A stretch of DNA of 64,000 nt. It comes from Olleya namhaensis. Its GTDB lineage: Bacteria > Bacteroidota > Bacteroidia > Flavobacteriales > Flavobacteriaceae. A model generated the notes under the pieces. That model saw only the letters and a list, made by a program, of their open reading frames with translations, made no database searches and had not been told where the DNA came from. Below, one piece after another: positions 34,203 through 42,473 of the stretch (position 1 is the stretch's first letter; the number at the start of each line of letters is the position of its first letter). Both the position numbers and the translations under genes were made by a program. Location of the stretch: NCBI RefSeq assembly GCF_900114005.1, contig NZ_FORM01000002.1:186001-250000 (forward strand), given 5' to 3'.

Positions 34203-34937
34203 ATGACATTAGAAAACAAAGTCATCATAGTTACTGGTTCTTCTAGAGGAATTGGTAAAGAAATAGCACAATTATTAGCCAAAAACGGAGCTAAAATAAT
34301 TGTAAATCATTCTAATAGCGAAAAAGAAGCTTCGGCTACTGTACAAAGCATAAAAGACAATAACGGTGAGGCTATAGCGATAAAAGCAGATGTAAGTAAC
34401 CGAGAAGATGTTACTAGATTATTTGATCAAGCTATAGCGCAATATGGTAAAATTGATGTTTTAATAAACAATGCAGGTGTAATGATTTCAAAAAAAATCA
34501 AGGATAACACACAAGACGATTTTAATAAGCAGTTTGACATCAATGTTAAAGGTGTCTTTAATACGCTACAAGAAGCAGACAGTAAGTTAGCCGATAATGG
34601 AATTATTATAAGCGTTTCATCAAGCACAGTAAAATTAATGTTTCCAACCTACGCCCTTTATTCGGCTTCTAAAGCTGCTGTAGAGCAAATAACGCGCGTA
34701 TTTTCAAAAGAAATTGGAAGAGGAATATCCGTAAATGCAATTGCCCCAGGCGCTACAGAAACTGAGTTGTTTTTAAAAGGAAAATCACAAGAATTTATAG
34801 ATAAACTAAGTAGCATGAATGCCTTTAACAGACTAGCAAAACCAATAGACATTGCTAAAGTCGTTTTGTTTTTAGCTAGTGATGACTCCAAATGGATCTC
34901 AGGTCAAGTTATTGGCGCCAATGGTGCTTTAGTATAA
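34203..34937 (+). CDS. SDR family oxidoreductase
   Basis: A 244-residue classical short-chain dehydrogenase/reductase. NAD(P)-binding SSRGIGKEIA follows strand one, NNAGV is near residue 90, and the catalytic Tyr and Lys are in YALYSASKAA, with the Ser in IISVSSSTVK. The C-terminal WISGQVIGANGA is typical of the FabG-like group. It is the last gene of the TetR/HAD/SDR cluster (38 bases after the HAD gene). The substrate is undetermined. Confidence 0.92.
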   Translation: MTLENKVIIVTGSSRGIGKEIAQLLAKNGAKIIVNHSNSEKEASATVQSIKDNNGEAIAIKADVSNREDVTRLFDQAIAQYGKIDVLINNAGVMISKKIKDNTQDDFNKQFDINVKGVFNTLQEADSKLADNGIIISVSSSTVKLMFPTYALYSASKAAVEQITRVFSKEIGRGISVNAIAPGATETELFLKGKSQEFIDKLSSMNAFNRLAKPIDIAKVVLFLASDDSKWISGQVIGANGALV

Positions 34938-34950
34938 TTGATTAAACAAA

Positions 34951-34986
34951 AAAAAGCAAAATTCTAATATTAGAATTTTGCTTTTT
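34951..34986. terminator. Bidirectional terminator between the SDR gene and the RluB-like gene
   Basis: A perfect 18-bp palindrome (arms AAAAAGCAAAATTCTAAT / ATTAGAATTTTGCTTTTT) with T-runs on both strands, between two convergent genes. Confidence 0.92.
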
Positions 34987-35022
34987 TTATATGATTTTAT
35001 AATCTAAGATTATAAACTGTTA

Positions 35023-35877
35023 TTATAACATCTTAAGAGTGTTAACTTCTTGTTCCGTTAAAATTTTCCAGTTACCTCTAGGAATATCTTTTTTAGTTAA
35101 ATGTGCTATCTGTACACAATCTATTCTTACTAACTCATATTTTAAGTGTTCAAAAATAGTATGTAAAATAGTATTACCTGTATTCTTTATTTTTACACCA
35201 ACTTCGTTTTTAGTATTATTTACGTAGTCAATTTCTTCAACTTTTACAGATTTACCTTCTACTTTAAATCCTTCTCTAATCTTCTTCATGTCTTCCATTT
35301 TTAAGTTTTTATCCAACTCTAAATGAAATAAACGCTCAACTCCTTTATTAGAATTTGTAAAACGAGCAACAACTTTTTCGTCATTAGTAAACAACAATAA
35401 CCCGGTAGAGTTACGTCCTAAACGTCCAATTGGTTTAATTCTAGAACTTGTAGAATTACCGACTAAATCCATTACCGTTTTACCTTTCTGGTCACTAGTA
35501 GTAGTTGCAAATCCTTTTGGCTTGTTTAATAAAACGTAAGCCTTTTTTTCTGGATTTATTCTTGCTCCATCGTAACGCACCTCGTCTTCTAACTTTACTT
35601 TATAGCCCATTTCAACGACTACTTTACCGTTAACGGACACTAATCCCATTGCAATATGCTGATCTGCTTCTCTACGAGAACACATACCAGAATTGGCAAC
35701 GTATTTATTTAAACGTATTTCGCCTGGAATAGAAACTCTTTTCTGTCCAGGTTTTTTATCAAAAGCAGGCTTAGATGACTCATCGGCAACATCTTTCCCT
35801 CTTTTTTTAGGTCTAAAAGGTGCTCTTGGATTAGCTTTCCCTTTTCCTTTGTCCTTTCCTTCGCGTGCTTTACTCAT
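35023..35877 (-). CDS. RluB/RsuA-family pseudouridine synthase homologue with altered catalytic motif
   Basis: 284 residues. A basic, low-complexity N-terminus (about 1-55, rich in Lys, Gly and Pro) precedes an S4 RNA-binding domain (IRLNKYVANSGMCSRREADQ) and the pseudouridine synthase domain (VLLNKPKGFATT, TGLLLFTNDEKVV, FHLELDK). Family members isomerise a uridine in rRNA. The catalytic aspartate normally sits in GRLDxxTxGL; here the codons read GRLGRNSTGL, with Gly in its place. The enzyme may be inactive, use another residue, or act as an RNA-binding factor. It lies at the end of the mvaD-to-nitrilase run, but an exact -7 box (35892-35899) gives it its own start. Confidence 0.85.
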   Translation of the reverse strand: MSKAREGKDKGKGKANPRAPFRPKKRGKDVADESSKPAFDKKPGQKRVSIPGEIRLNKYVANSGMCSRREADQHIAMGLVSVNGKVVVEMGYKVKLEDEVRYDGARINPEKKAYVLLNKPKGFATTTSDQKGKTVMDLVGNSTSSRIKPIGRLGRNSTGLLLFTNDEKVVARFTNSNKGVERLFHLELDKNLKMEDMKKIREGFKVEGKSVKVEEIDYVNNTKNEVGVKIKNTGNTILHTIFEHLKYELVRIDCVQIAHLTKKDIPRGNWKILTEQEVNTLKML

Positions 35878-35891
35878 GATATAATTTTGTG

Positions 35892-35899
35892 CAAATTTA
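35892..35899 (-). promoter_or_regulatory. -7 promoter element of the RluB-like gene
   Basis: TAAATTTG on the minus strand, an exact TAnnTTTG match 14 bases before the ATG, leaving a leader of only a few bases. Confidence 0.5.
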
Positions 35900-35932
35900 C
35901 AATGTTTTTTTGATTATAAATTAAAAAGATTC

Positions 35933-36883
35933 TTAATCGTTAAACTCGACTGTAGATTGTCTTTGTCTATTCACTGTTAGCTTGGTAACATCTGGTCTAG
36001 AATAGTGTCCAACAACGTCAAAATTCTGACGTTCTTCCAACACGCGATTAAAATCTAAAGTCGCAGTAATCAAGCCTTCTTTATGTAAAACAGGTTCAAT
36101 AATCCATTCGCCATCAGGTCCAGCAATGCAACTTCCGCCATTAGCTAACACCTCCGGAGCGTTAGTTAAAATGGTATCTAAATGCGGTGTACTTTCAGGA
36201 AAATCTTTTTTAGTCATAAGACTTGAAGCCGAAATCACATAACTTCTTGATTCCCTTGCAATAAAACGAGTGATATCTTTAGTATTATGATCACTTCCAG
36301 GCCAAACAGCAATATGAAGATTTTCTCCTAAACCATATAATGCAGTTCTTGGTAATGGCATCCAATTTTCCCAACAATTTAGACCTCCTACTGTAAATTG
36401 TTTTAAAGGATGCACTTGCAAACCGTTACCGTCACCAGGCGCCCAAGTTAATCGCTCATCATAGGTTGGTTGTAATTTTCTATGCACAGATTTAATAACT
36501 CCTGCAGCGTCAATATATACAAGAGACGCATAAATACTATGACCGCCTCTATTTTTGGCGCGTTCCATAATACCTAAATAAACCGCAATTTTATTAGTTT
36601 TAGCAAGATCACAAATACGATCTAACTCTCCCGCTTCTATCTGGATAGAATTTTTAACATACGTCGCATGCAACTCTTTATTAACTTTAGTATCCCATTC
36701 TGCTCCCCCAGTTAATGCCACCCAAAACGGATAACCTGGCACTAAAGCTTCTCCAAAAACAATTAATTCTGATCCAACATGTGCTGCATCAATTATAGAT
36801 TGTTCTACTTTTTTAAGTGTTTCTAGTTTATTTAAAAGTACAGGTGTAATTTGGGCTATAGCCACTTTTAAAGTGTGTTCCAT
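35933..36883 (-). CDS. Nitrilase (carbon-nitrogen hydrolase superfamily)
   Basis: 316 residues, one CN-hydrolase domain. The catalytic triad is visible: Glu in LIVFGEALVPGYPFW, Lys in VHRKLQPTYDERL, and Cys170 in GGLNCWENWMPL. The CWENWMPL context and length place it in the true nitrilase branch (nitrile to acid plus ammonia) rather than the amidase branches. It starts 4 bases after the UbiA prenyltransferase ends, so it belongs to the same transcript, an unexpected neighbour for isoprenoid genes. The natural nitrile is unknown. Confidence 0.9.
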   Translation of the reverse strand: MEHTLKVAIAQITPVLLNKLETLKKVEQSIIDAAHVGSELIVFGEALVPGYPFWVALTGGAEWDTKVNKELHATYVKNSIQIEAGELDRICDLAKTNKIAVYLGIMERAKNRGGHSIYASLVYIDAAGVIKSVHRKLQPTYDERLTWAPGDGNGLQVHPLKQFTVGGLNCWENWMPLPRTALYGLGENLHIAVWPGSDHNTKDITRFIARESRSYVISASSLMTKKDFPESTPHLDTILTNAPEVLANGGSCIAGPDGEWIIEPVLHKEGLITATLDFNRVLEERQNFDVVGHYSRPDVTKLTVNRQRQSTVEFND

Positions 36884-36887
36884 GTTT

Positions 36888-37793
36888 TTAAAGTATTCGG
36901 TTTAAAACTAAATCAATATCAATTAACAAGATACTAAAAACACCTGCTACAATAATAAATTTTAAAATATTATGAAGCCACAAGTATTGTGTCTTTGTGC
37001 TTGATCTCCAAAGTAGTACTAGATAAATAATTAATAAAATTTCGCACATGTAAAAATAGAGGTACATCTGTCCTATATCAAATCTGGTAATTAAAAAATA
37101 CACCGGAAATAAGGTTGCTATAACTAAAAACGATATTATTTTTTTGGACATTTTTTCGCCATAAACAATGGGTACGGTTCTATAGTTTAAAGTCAGATCT
37201 CCTTTTATATTCTCTAAATCTTTAGTTAACTCTCTTATAAAAATTATAAGAAATAAAAAGGTGGCGTGTACCAAAATAACTGACTTAAAATTATAGTAGT
37301 ACACAAAAATGACAAAAAAAGGTGTCAAGGTTAAAATAGCCGAAACAATATTACCAACAATAGGTCTCTTTTTTAACTTATGCGAATAAAACCAAATAGC
37401 GAATATGTAGAATGAAAAAAATAATACGGGCTTAAAAGAAACGTAGCTAGCCAAAACAACTGCTGAAAAATTAAGCACAAAATAGAAAGACAACTTAGTA
37501 TTTTGACTAACCAACTTATCTAACATTGTCTTATTAGGCCTATTAATTAAGTCCTTTTCAGAATCGTAAAAATTATTGATGATATAACCACCTGCAATAA
37601 CAGCTCCTGTGGCTAAAACTAGCATTAATAAATTAACATCAAACAATACTTGTTTTAATGGTTTGTCGGATGCAAAGATGTAAATAGATGCTAAGTACTG
37701 AGCAATAACTATAATAAGAATATTATAGCCTCTAACTACAGAAAACATACTAAAAAACTTTAAGTAAAGATGTTTTTGTTTTCTGGTAAACAT
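36888..37793 (-). CDS. UbiA-superfamily prenyltransferase (GGGP synthase-like)
   Basis: A 301-residue membrane protein with about eight or nine helices. Both Asp-rich motifs that bind prenyl diphosphate through Mg2+ are present: NNFYDSEKDLINRPNK and RELTKDLENIKGDLTLN. The family transfers a polyprenyl group to an aromatic or glycerol-phosphate acceptor. Homologues in flavobacteria are often named geranylgeranylglycerol-phosphate geranylgeranyltransferase; the acceptor cannot be decided here. It starts 3 bases after the 41-residue microprotein gene, within the mevalonate gene run, which supplies its substrate pathway. Confidence 0.87.
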   Translation of the reverse strand: MFTRKQKHLYLKFFSMFSVVRGYNILIIVIAQYLASIYIFASDKPLKQVLFDVNLLMLVLATGAVIAGGYIINNFYDSEKDLINRPNKTMLDKLVSQNTKLSFYFVLNFSAVVLASYVSFKPVLFFSFYIFAIWFYSHKLKKRPIVGNIVSAILTLTPFFVIFVYYYNFKSVILVHATFLFLIIFIRELTKDLENIKGDLTLNYRTVPIVYGEKMSKKIISFLVIATLFPVYFLITRFDIGQMYLYFYMCEILLIIYLVLLWRSSTKTQYLWLHNILKFIIVAGVFSILLIDIDLVLNRIL

Positions 37794-37796
37794 TAA

Positions 37797-37922
37797 TTAT
37801 TTATTTGATAAGAATTTTCTTAAAACCTTATAAACAATAAATAAAATGGCAAAACTCAAAAGAAAACCAAGTATTTGCATTAAAAATAAACCTATTGAAA
37901 AATCATTTAACGTTGCTTCCAT
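37797..37922 (-). CDS. 41-residue membrane microprotein
   Basis: A short frame from ATG at 37922 to TAA at 37797 encodes MEATLNDFSIGLFLMQ, a single hydrophobic helix (about residues 10-32) and a basic tail ending KVLRKFLSNK. It sits 12 bases after the mevalonate kinase stop and 3 bases before the UbiA start, filling the gap exactly and keeping the operon spacing. Helix-in topology with a positive C-terminus suggests an inner-membrane peptide, perhaps a small partner of the UbiA enzyme. I know of no named family. Confidence 0.65.
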   Translation of the reverse strand: MEATLNDFSIGLFLMQILGFLLSFAILFIVYKVLRKFLSNK

Positions 37923-37934
37923 CTCAAATTAATT

Positions 37935-38864
37935 TTAAAAATTATAAACGACTTCTAATTTATAGTCCTTTAGTGCTTGTTCTGCTTTTTTAATATCTGG
38001 TGTAAAACCTAAAATATAACCTCCACCGCCAGAACCACAAAGTTTTAAATAGTAGTCATTAGTTTCGATTCCATTTTTCCATAACTCATGAAACTGAGCA
38101 GGAATCATCGGTTTAAAATTATTTAACACCACTTTAGATAATTGCTTGGTATTTTTAAACAACGATTTTATATCGCCTTTTAAGAAATCGTCAACACAAG
38201 CATCTGTATGTTTTATAAACTGTGTTTTAAGCATTTTTCTAAACCCTTCTTGCTTCATGCTTTCCATAAAAATGCTTACCATTGGTGCTGTTTCGCCAAT
38301 AATACCAGAATCTAATAAAAACACAGCACCTTGCCCATCACTACTTTGTGTCGGGATGCCTGTAGCTTCAATATTTTCTTGAGAGTTTATTAAAATTGGT
38401 AAACTTAAATAACTATTTAATGGATCTAAACCAGACGACTTACCATGGAAAAAAGATTCCATTTCAGCAAAAACCGATTTAAGAATTAATAATTTCTCCC
38501 TAGTTAAGTTTTCTAAAACTGTAATTTTATCTTGAGCATATTTATCATAAATAGCCGCAACAAGTGCTCCGCTACTTCCTACACCATATCCTTGTGGGAT
38601 TGATGAGTCAAAATACATTCCAGCTTTAACATCTGATTTTAATGTTTTAATATCAAACACCACCAAATCACTATCAACTTTTGCAAGATAGTCCGCAAAG
38701 CGTTTCAAACTTTTATTAGATTTTATAGCCTCTTCAGACGGATTTTCTTCCGTTTTAAGTGCACCATTATAAAAGTTATAAGGTATAGACAGTCCTTTAG
38801 AGTCTTTAATAATTCCGTACTCTCCGAACAATAAAATTTTTGAATAAAATAAAGGGCCTTTCAT
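37935..38864 (-). CDS. Mevalonate kinase-like GHMP kinase
   Basis: 309 residues of the GHMP kinase superfamily. Features are the N-terminal SKILLFGEYGII, the ATP-binding glycine loop IPQGYGVGSSGALVAA and the C-terminal KLCGSGGGGYILGF. It follows diphosphomevalonate decarboxylase (29-base gap), supporting an assignment to the mevalonate pathway (mevalonate to 5-phosphomevalonate). Phosphomevalonate kinase is a possible alternative, since the third kinase gene is not in the window. Confidence 0.83.
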   Translation of the reverse strand: MKGPLFYSKILLFGEYGIIKDSKGLSIPYNFYNGALKTEENPSEEAIKSNKSLKRFADYLAKVDSDLVVFDIKTLKSDVKAGMYFDSSIPQGYGVGSSGALVAAIYDKYAQDKITVLENLTREKLLILKSVFAEMESFFHGKSSGLDPLNSYLSLPILINSQENIEATGIPTQSSDGQGAVFLLDSGIIGETAPMVSIFMESMKQEGFRKMLKTQFIKHTDACVDDFLKGDIKSLFKNTKQLSKVVLNNFKPMIPAQFHELWKNGIETNDYYLKLCGSGGGGYILGFTPDIKKAEQALKDYKLEVVYNF

Positions 38865-38893
38865 ATGCTATCTAAATCATTGATTTTATAAAG

Positions 38894-39976
38894 TTACGAC
38901 TGTTTTGCTCCAAAACCAATTTTATCACAAATATAGTGACCGTTTTGGCAATATGCAACTAACTGTGATTTAATGAATTCTAAAATTTGGTCTGCATCTT
39001 TTTCTGGATATAACACGTGTACATTTGCTCCGGCATCTAATGTAAAACTGATTGGCAAACCTGTCTCTTGTCTAAAACTCCAGATTTTATTAATAATCTC
39101 TAGAGTGTTTGGTTTCATTAATATAAAATAAGGCATACTAGTCATCATCATGGCATGAAGGGTTAATGCTTCGCTCTCCACTAAAGCAATAAAAGCTTCT
39201 AAATCTCCAGATTCTAATATGTTTTTAATTTTTGAAATATTACCTACTGCTTGATCAAAACGTTGCTTAGCAAAGGGATGACCATGCATTAAATTATGTC
39301 CTATTGTACTACTGACTTGCTTCTCGCCTTTATCAACCAACAAAATAGTATCCTGATAATTTTTAAAATTATCATGTACTTTATATGGATATTTAACACC
39401 AAAAAGATCGTTACTTCCTTCTATTTCTGGATGTGCACCCCAAACAACTAAATCACCTTCCAAACTTCTGCAAGCACTTCCTGACCCTAATCTGGCTAAA
39501 AATGAAGCTTTTTGAATAAAATCTGAATCAGATAATTTAGGATTTAATTGTTTTTCAATACTCATTAAACACAAAGCCAAAGCACTCATTCCTGATGCTG
39601 AAGATGCGATTCCAGAACTGTGCGGAAACGTGTTTTGCGTATGTATTGTAAAATGAAATTCTTTTAAGAAGGGTAAATATGCTTCAATACGATTGAAAAA
39701 AGTTTCAATTTTAGGATGAAAATCTGGTTTTGGCATATCATCTAAAAAAACTTCAAATGAAAAAGTAGATTGATCACCTTCTCTTTTCTCAAATTTTATT
39801 TCGGTAATTGTTTTACAGGCATCCAAAGTGAAACTAATACTAGGGTTTTCCGGAATTTGATGTTCCTTTTTTCCCCAATATTTAACTAAAGCAATGTTAC
39901 TTGGAGACGACCAAGACGCTGATCCGCTTGTAAGAGTATTCGTGTATTTACCTAGTTTAAAACGAGTTGAATTCAT
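38894..39976 (-). CDS. mvaD: Diphosphomevalonate decarboxylase
   Basis: A 360-residue GHMP enzyme that makes isopentenyl diphosphate from diphosphomevalonate with ATP. Diagnostic features are SNIALVKYWGKK, SISFTLDACKT, the glycine loop FPHSSGIASSASGMSALAL, GSGSACRSLEGDLVVW and the active-site SFTLDAGANVHVLYP. It leads the minus-strand isoprenoid run and has an exact -7 box. Confidence 0.95.
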   Translation of the reverse strand: MNSTRFKLGKYTNTLTSGSASWSSPSNIALVKYWGKKEHQIPENPSISFTLDACKTITEIKFEKREGDQSTFSFEVFLDDMPKPDFHPKIETFFNRIEAYLPFLKEFHFTIHTQNTFPHSSGIASSASGMSALALCLMSIEKQLNPKLSDSDFIQKASFLARLGSGSACRSLEGDLVVWGAHPEIEGSNDLFGVKYPYKVHDNFKNYQDTILLVDKGEKQVSSTIGHNLMHGHPFAKQRFDQAVGNISKIKNILESGDLEAFIALVESEALTLHAMMMTSMPYFILMKPNTLEIINKIWSFRQETGLPISFTLDAGANVHVLYPEKDADQILEFIKSQLVAYCQNGHYICDKIGFGAKQS

Positions 39977-39994
39977 TTATTTTATAAGTTTTAG

Positions 39995-40002
39995 CAAAGA
40001 TA
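39995..40002 (-). promoter_or_regulatory. -7 promoter element of mvaD
   Basis: TATCTTTG on the minus strand, an exact TAnnTTTG match, 18 bases before the mvaD ATG. Confidence 0.5.
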
Positions 40003-40026
40003 GGTCTATTATTTTATATAAATTCT

Positions 40027-40034
40027 TAATTTTG
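40027..40034 (+). promoter_or_regulatory. Possible -7 element for the divergent TetR gene
   Basis: TAATTTTG matches TAnnTTTG, 131 bases before the TetR start at 40166, which would imply a long leader. Confidence 0.3.
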
Positions 40035-40049
40035 CTACCGAATAATCGT

Positions 40050-40070
40050 TCAGTTTCTGATAAAAACTGA
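40050..40070. promoter_or_regulatory. Candidate operator between mvaD and the TetR gene
   Basis: TCAGTTT-7 bases-AAACTGA is a perfect 7-bp inverted repeat just downstream of the plus-strand -7 box. Its place fits self-regulation by the adjacent TetR protein. Confidence 0.35.
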
Positions 40071-40165
40071 GTTTTATTTACTATATTTAATAACTAACAA
40101 TAGGTAAAAAGGTTCCCTTAAAACTTCGCTTTTAGCTAATTTACCGATTATAACAAGTCTATTTC

Positions 40166-40726
40166 ATGGACAAGAAACAACGTATAATTATCACTATGCT
40201 TGAGCTAGTGGTAAAACAAGGTGTACACGCTACGCCAATGTCACAGGTTGCCCGAGAGGCTAATGTTGCAGTAGGAACAATATATCACTATTTTGAAAAC
40301 AAAAATCAAATTATTGAAGAGATCTATAATATGATTTATCAAGATTATGGCGTTGTTTTGATGGCAAACCTACCAAATGAAGGTTTCCAAAAACAATACG
40401 AAGCGATGTGGTTGAATTTATATAACTACTTTATAGGTAATCCTCTTGCGTTTCAATTTGTAGAGTTTATTGGTGTCCCTCCTATTATTTCTAAGGAAGT
40501 TATGGACAAAACAGTAGTCCATTTTTCTTCTGTAAGAGATTTCTTTTTAAATGGTATCAAAGACAAACATCTTAGAGATGCCCCATTACGATTAGTTTTA
40601 CAATATGCTTATGGTAATGTTGTATCTGCAGTTTGGTTAAAAACTAAAGGAGAATTAGACATGGAAGGAGACGACTTAAAGACAGCTATTGCTATGTCTT
40701 GGGATTGTATTAAAAATCAACGTTAA
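40166..40726 (+). CDS. TetR/AcrR family transcriptional regulator
   Basis: 186 residues. The helix-turn-helix is canonical (TPMSQVAREANVAVGTIYHYFENKNQIIEEIY); the remainder is an all-helical ligand domain (WLNLYNYFIGNPLAFQFVEF) without a recognisable subclass. It is divergent from mvaD and convergent with the DUF1697 gene, whose stop codon is on the very next base. No efflux or enzyme gene lies downstream of it, so its targets are not obvious; mvaD control is possible. Confidence 0.88.
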   Translation: MDKKQRIIITMLELVVKQGVHATPMSQVAREANVAVGTIYHYFENKNQIIEEIYNMIYQDYGVVLMANLPNEGFQKQYEAMWLNLYNYFIGNPLAFQFVEFIGVPPIISKEVMDKTVVHFSSVRDFFLNGIKDKHLRDAPLRLVLQYAYGNVVSAVWLKTKGELDMEGDDLKTAIAMSWDCIKNQR

Positions 40727-41260
40727 TTAAGCCTCACTTAATGCGAGTAACTTTGTTAGTGTTTTAAAATTCCTGGTAGTTACCGTAATTTCTAATTTTT
40801 TTTCTAAAAAATTATTATTGGCTTTTGCCCTACCGTAACCTGTACTAGAATATAAATACACACAATCATTTATAAGCTTAAATTTTTCGTTTAAAAAACT
40901 AAAGGTCGTGATCAATTGTTTTTGATTGCGACCTACTTTTGTGTACAATAATGCAAAATAACTGGTTTGTTTTTCAGTTTCGCTAAAGGGATATTTCTCT
41001 AAAATTAGCGCCACTTGTTTTGGTGTTTTAACTAAAACGGGGATTTTAAAACCAAAACTATTTTCAATACCCGCTTCAATCTTAGAGGTTATTATAGCTA
41101 TATCTGCTACATCCGACTTAAACACAATATTACCCGTTTGAATATAGGTTTTCACCTCTAAAAACCCTAACAATTCCATAAGCGCTCTTAAATCTTGCAT
41201 TGGTAGTTTATTATGACCACCAACGTTAATACCTCTTAAAAACGCAATATATTTTTGCAT
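40727..41260 (-). CDS. DUF1697 family protein
   Basis: 177 residues. Family features are YIAFLRGINVGGHNKLPMQDLR at the start, VKTYIQTGNIVF and the C-terminal RNFKTLTKLLAL. Function is unknown. It begins one base after the flavoprotein stop, in a three-gene unit GDPD, flavoprotein, DUF1697. Confidence 0.88.
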   Translation of the reverse strand: MQKYIAFLRGINVGGHNKLPMQDLRALMELLGFLEVKTYIQTGNIVFKSDVADIAIITSKIEAGIENSFGFKIPVLVKTPKQVALILEKYPFSETEKQTSYFALLYTKVGRNQKQLITTFSFLNEKFKLINDCVYLYSSTGYGRAKANNNFLEKKLEITVTTRNFKTLTKLLALSEA

Positions 41261-41261
41261 G

Positions 41262-42473
41262 CTAATTATCTATATTTTTAGCTACAATATAGGCGCTTGT
41301 CCATGCATTTTGAAAGTTAAAACCACCAGTAACTGCATCTACGTTAATTATTTCGCCAGCAAAATATAAGTTATCATGGATCTTACTTTGGTAATTTTTA
41401 AAATTAACCTCTTTAAGATCTATTCCTCCTGCAGTAACAAACTCTTCTTTAAAGGTGCTTTTTCCATCTACCTTAAAAACAGCTTTTGTTAATTGTCCAG
41501 CTAAGGCCTCTAATTGTATTTTATTAAGATCTGCCCATCTATTATCTTCCGTAATATCTGCAGCTAAAACTAGTGTTTTCCATAGGCGTTTTGGCAAATC
41601 AAATTGTGTTGCTTTAAACACCGTTTTTTTAGACAAGTCCTGTTTGATGTCTTTTAAATCTGACAACGCTGTTTCAAATTCTTGATTAATAAAATTAACT
41701 TCAATATCAAATTTATAATCTCTTTTTGCTAACTCTAAAGCTCCAAAAGCAGATAGCTTTAAAATTGAAGGTGCACTCATCCCCCAATGGGTAATCAATA
41801 ATGGCCCAGAAGATTCTAATTTAGAATCAACCACTTTTACTGTAACATTCTGAGCGACTACACCAGGAATATCTTTTATACGTTGATCGTTAATATTAAA
41901 CGTAAATAATGATGGAACAGGCTTGATAATAGTATGTTCTAATTGCTGTAAAAAAGACCATATTTTTGGATTACTTCCAGTTGCAACTATTAATTTATTT
42001 GCTAAAAACTGATCTGTTTTAGTGCTAATACTCCATTGCGTATTTATTTTTTCAAAACTTATCACAGATTGATTAGTCAACACATCAACATTGTGCTTAT
42101 CCGCTTCATTTAAAAAACAATCTATAATAGTTTGAGAGTTATTACTGGTTGGAAAGATACGTCCATCATCTTCAATCTTTAGTGGTACACCACGCGCTTC
42201 AAACCAGCCCATAGTATCTCCTGTCATAAAAGTATGAAAAGGCCCCAACAGCTCTTTTTCCCCTCTAGGGTAATACGTCGTTAATTCTTGTGGGATAAAC
42301 TCGGCATGCGTCACATTGCAACGCCCACCACCTGACACTTTAACTTTACCAAGGACATCTTTACCTCTTTCTAATATGGCTACTTTTAGGTTAGGATGTA
42401 GCTCTCCAATGTTTACTGCAGCAAAAAAACCTGCTGCTCCGCCTCCTATAATAATTACATCGTACTGTTTCAT
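41262..42473 (-). CDS. NAD(P)/FAD-dependent oxidoreductase, HI0933/BaiN family
   Basis: A 403-residue flavoprotein. The N-terminal dinucleotide motif is DVIIIGGGAAGFFAA, followed by GGRCNVTHAEF and, near the end, TAGGIDLKEV and FAGEIINVDAVTGGFNFQNAW, all diagnostic for the HI0933 (YhiN/BaiN) family. The reaction of most members is unknown. It overlaps the GDPD gene by 4 bases (ATGA arrangement). Confidence 0.92.
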   Translation of the reverse strand: MKQYDVIIIGGGAAGFFAAVNIGELHPNLKVAILERGKDVLGKVKVSGGGRCNVTHAEFIPQELTTYYPRGEKELLGPFHTFMTGDTMGWFEARGVPLKIEDDGRIFPTSNNSQTIIDCFLNEADKHNVDVLTNQSVISFEKINTQWSISTKTDQFLANKLIVATGSNPKIWSFLQQLEHTIIKPVPSLFTFNINDQRIKDIPGVVAQNVTVKVVDSKLESSGPLLITHWGMSAPSILKLSAFGALELAKRDYKFDIEVNFINQEFETALSDLKDIKQDLSKKTVFKATQFDLPKRLWKTLVLAADITEDNRWADLNKIQLEALAGQLTKAVFKVDGKSTFKEEFVTAGGIDLKEVNFKNYQSKIHDNLYFAGEIINVDAVTGGFNFQNAWTSAYIVAKNIDN

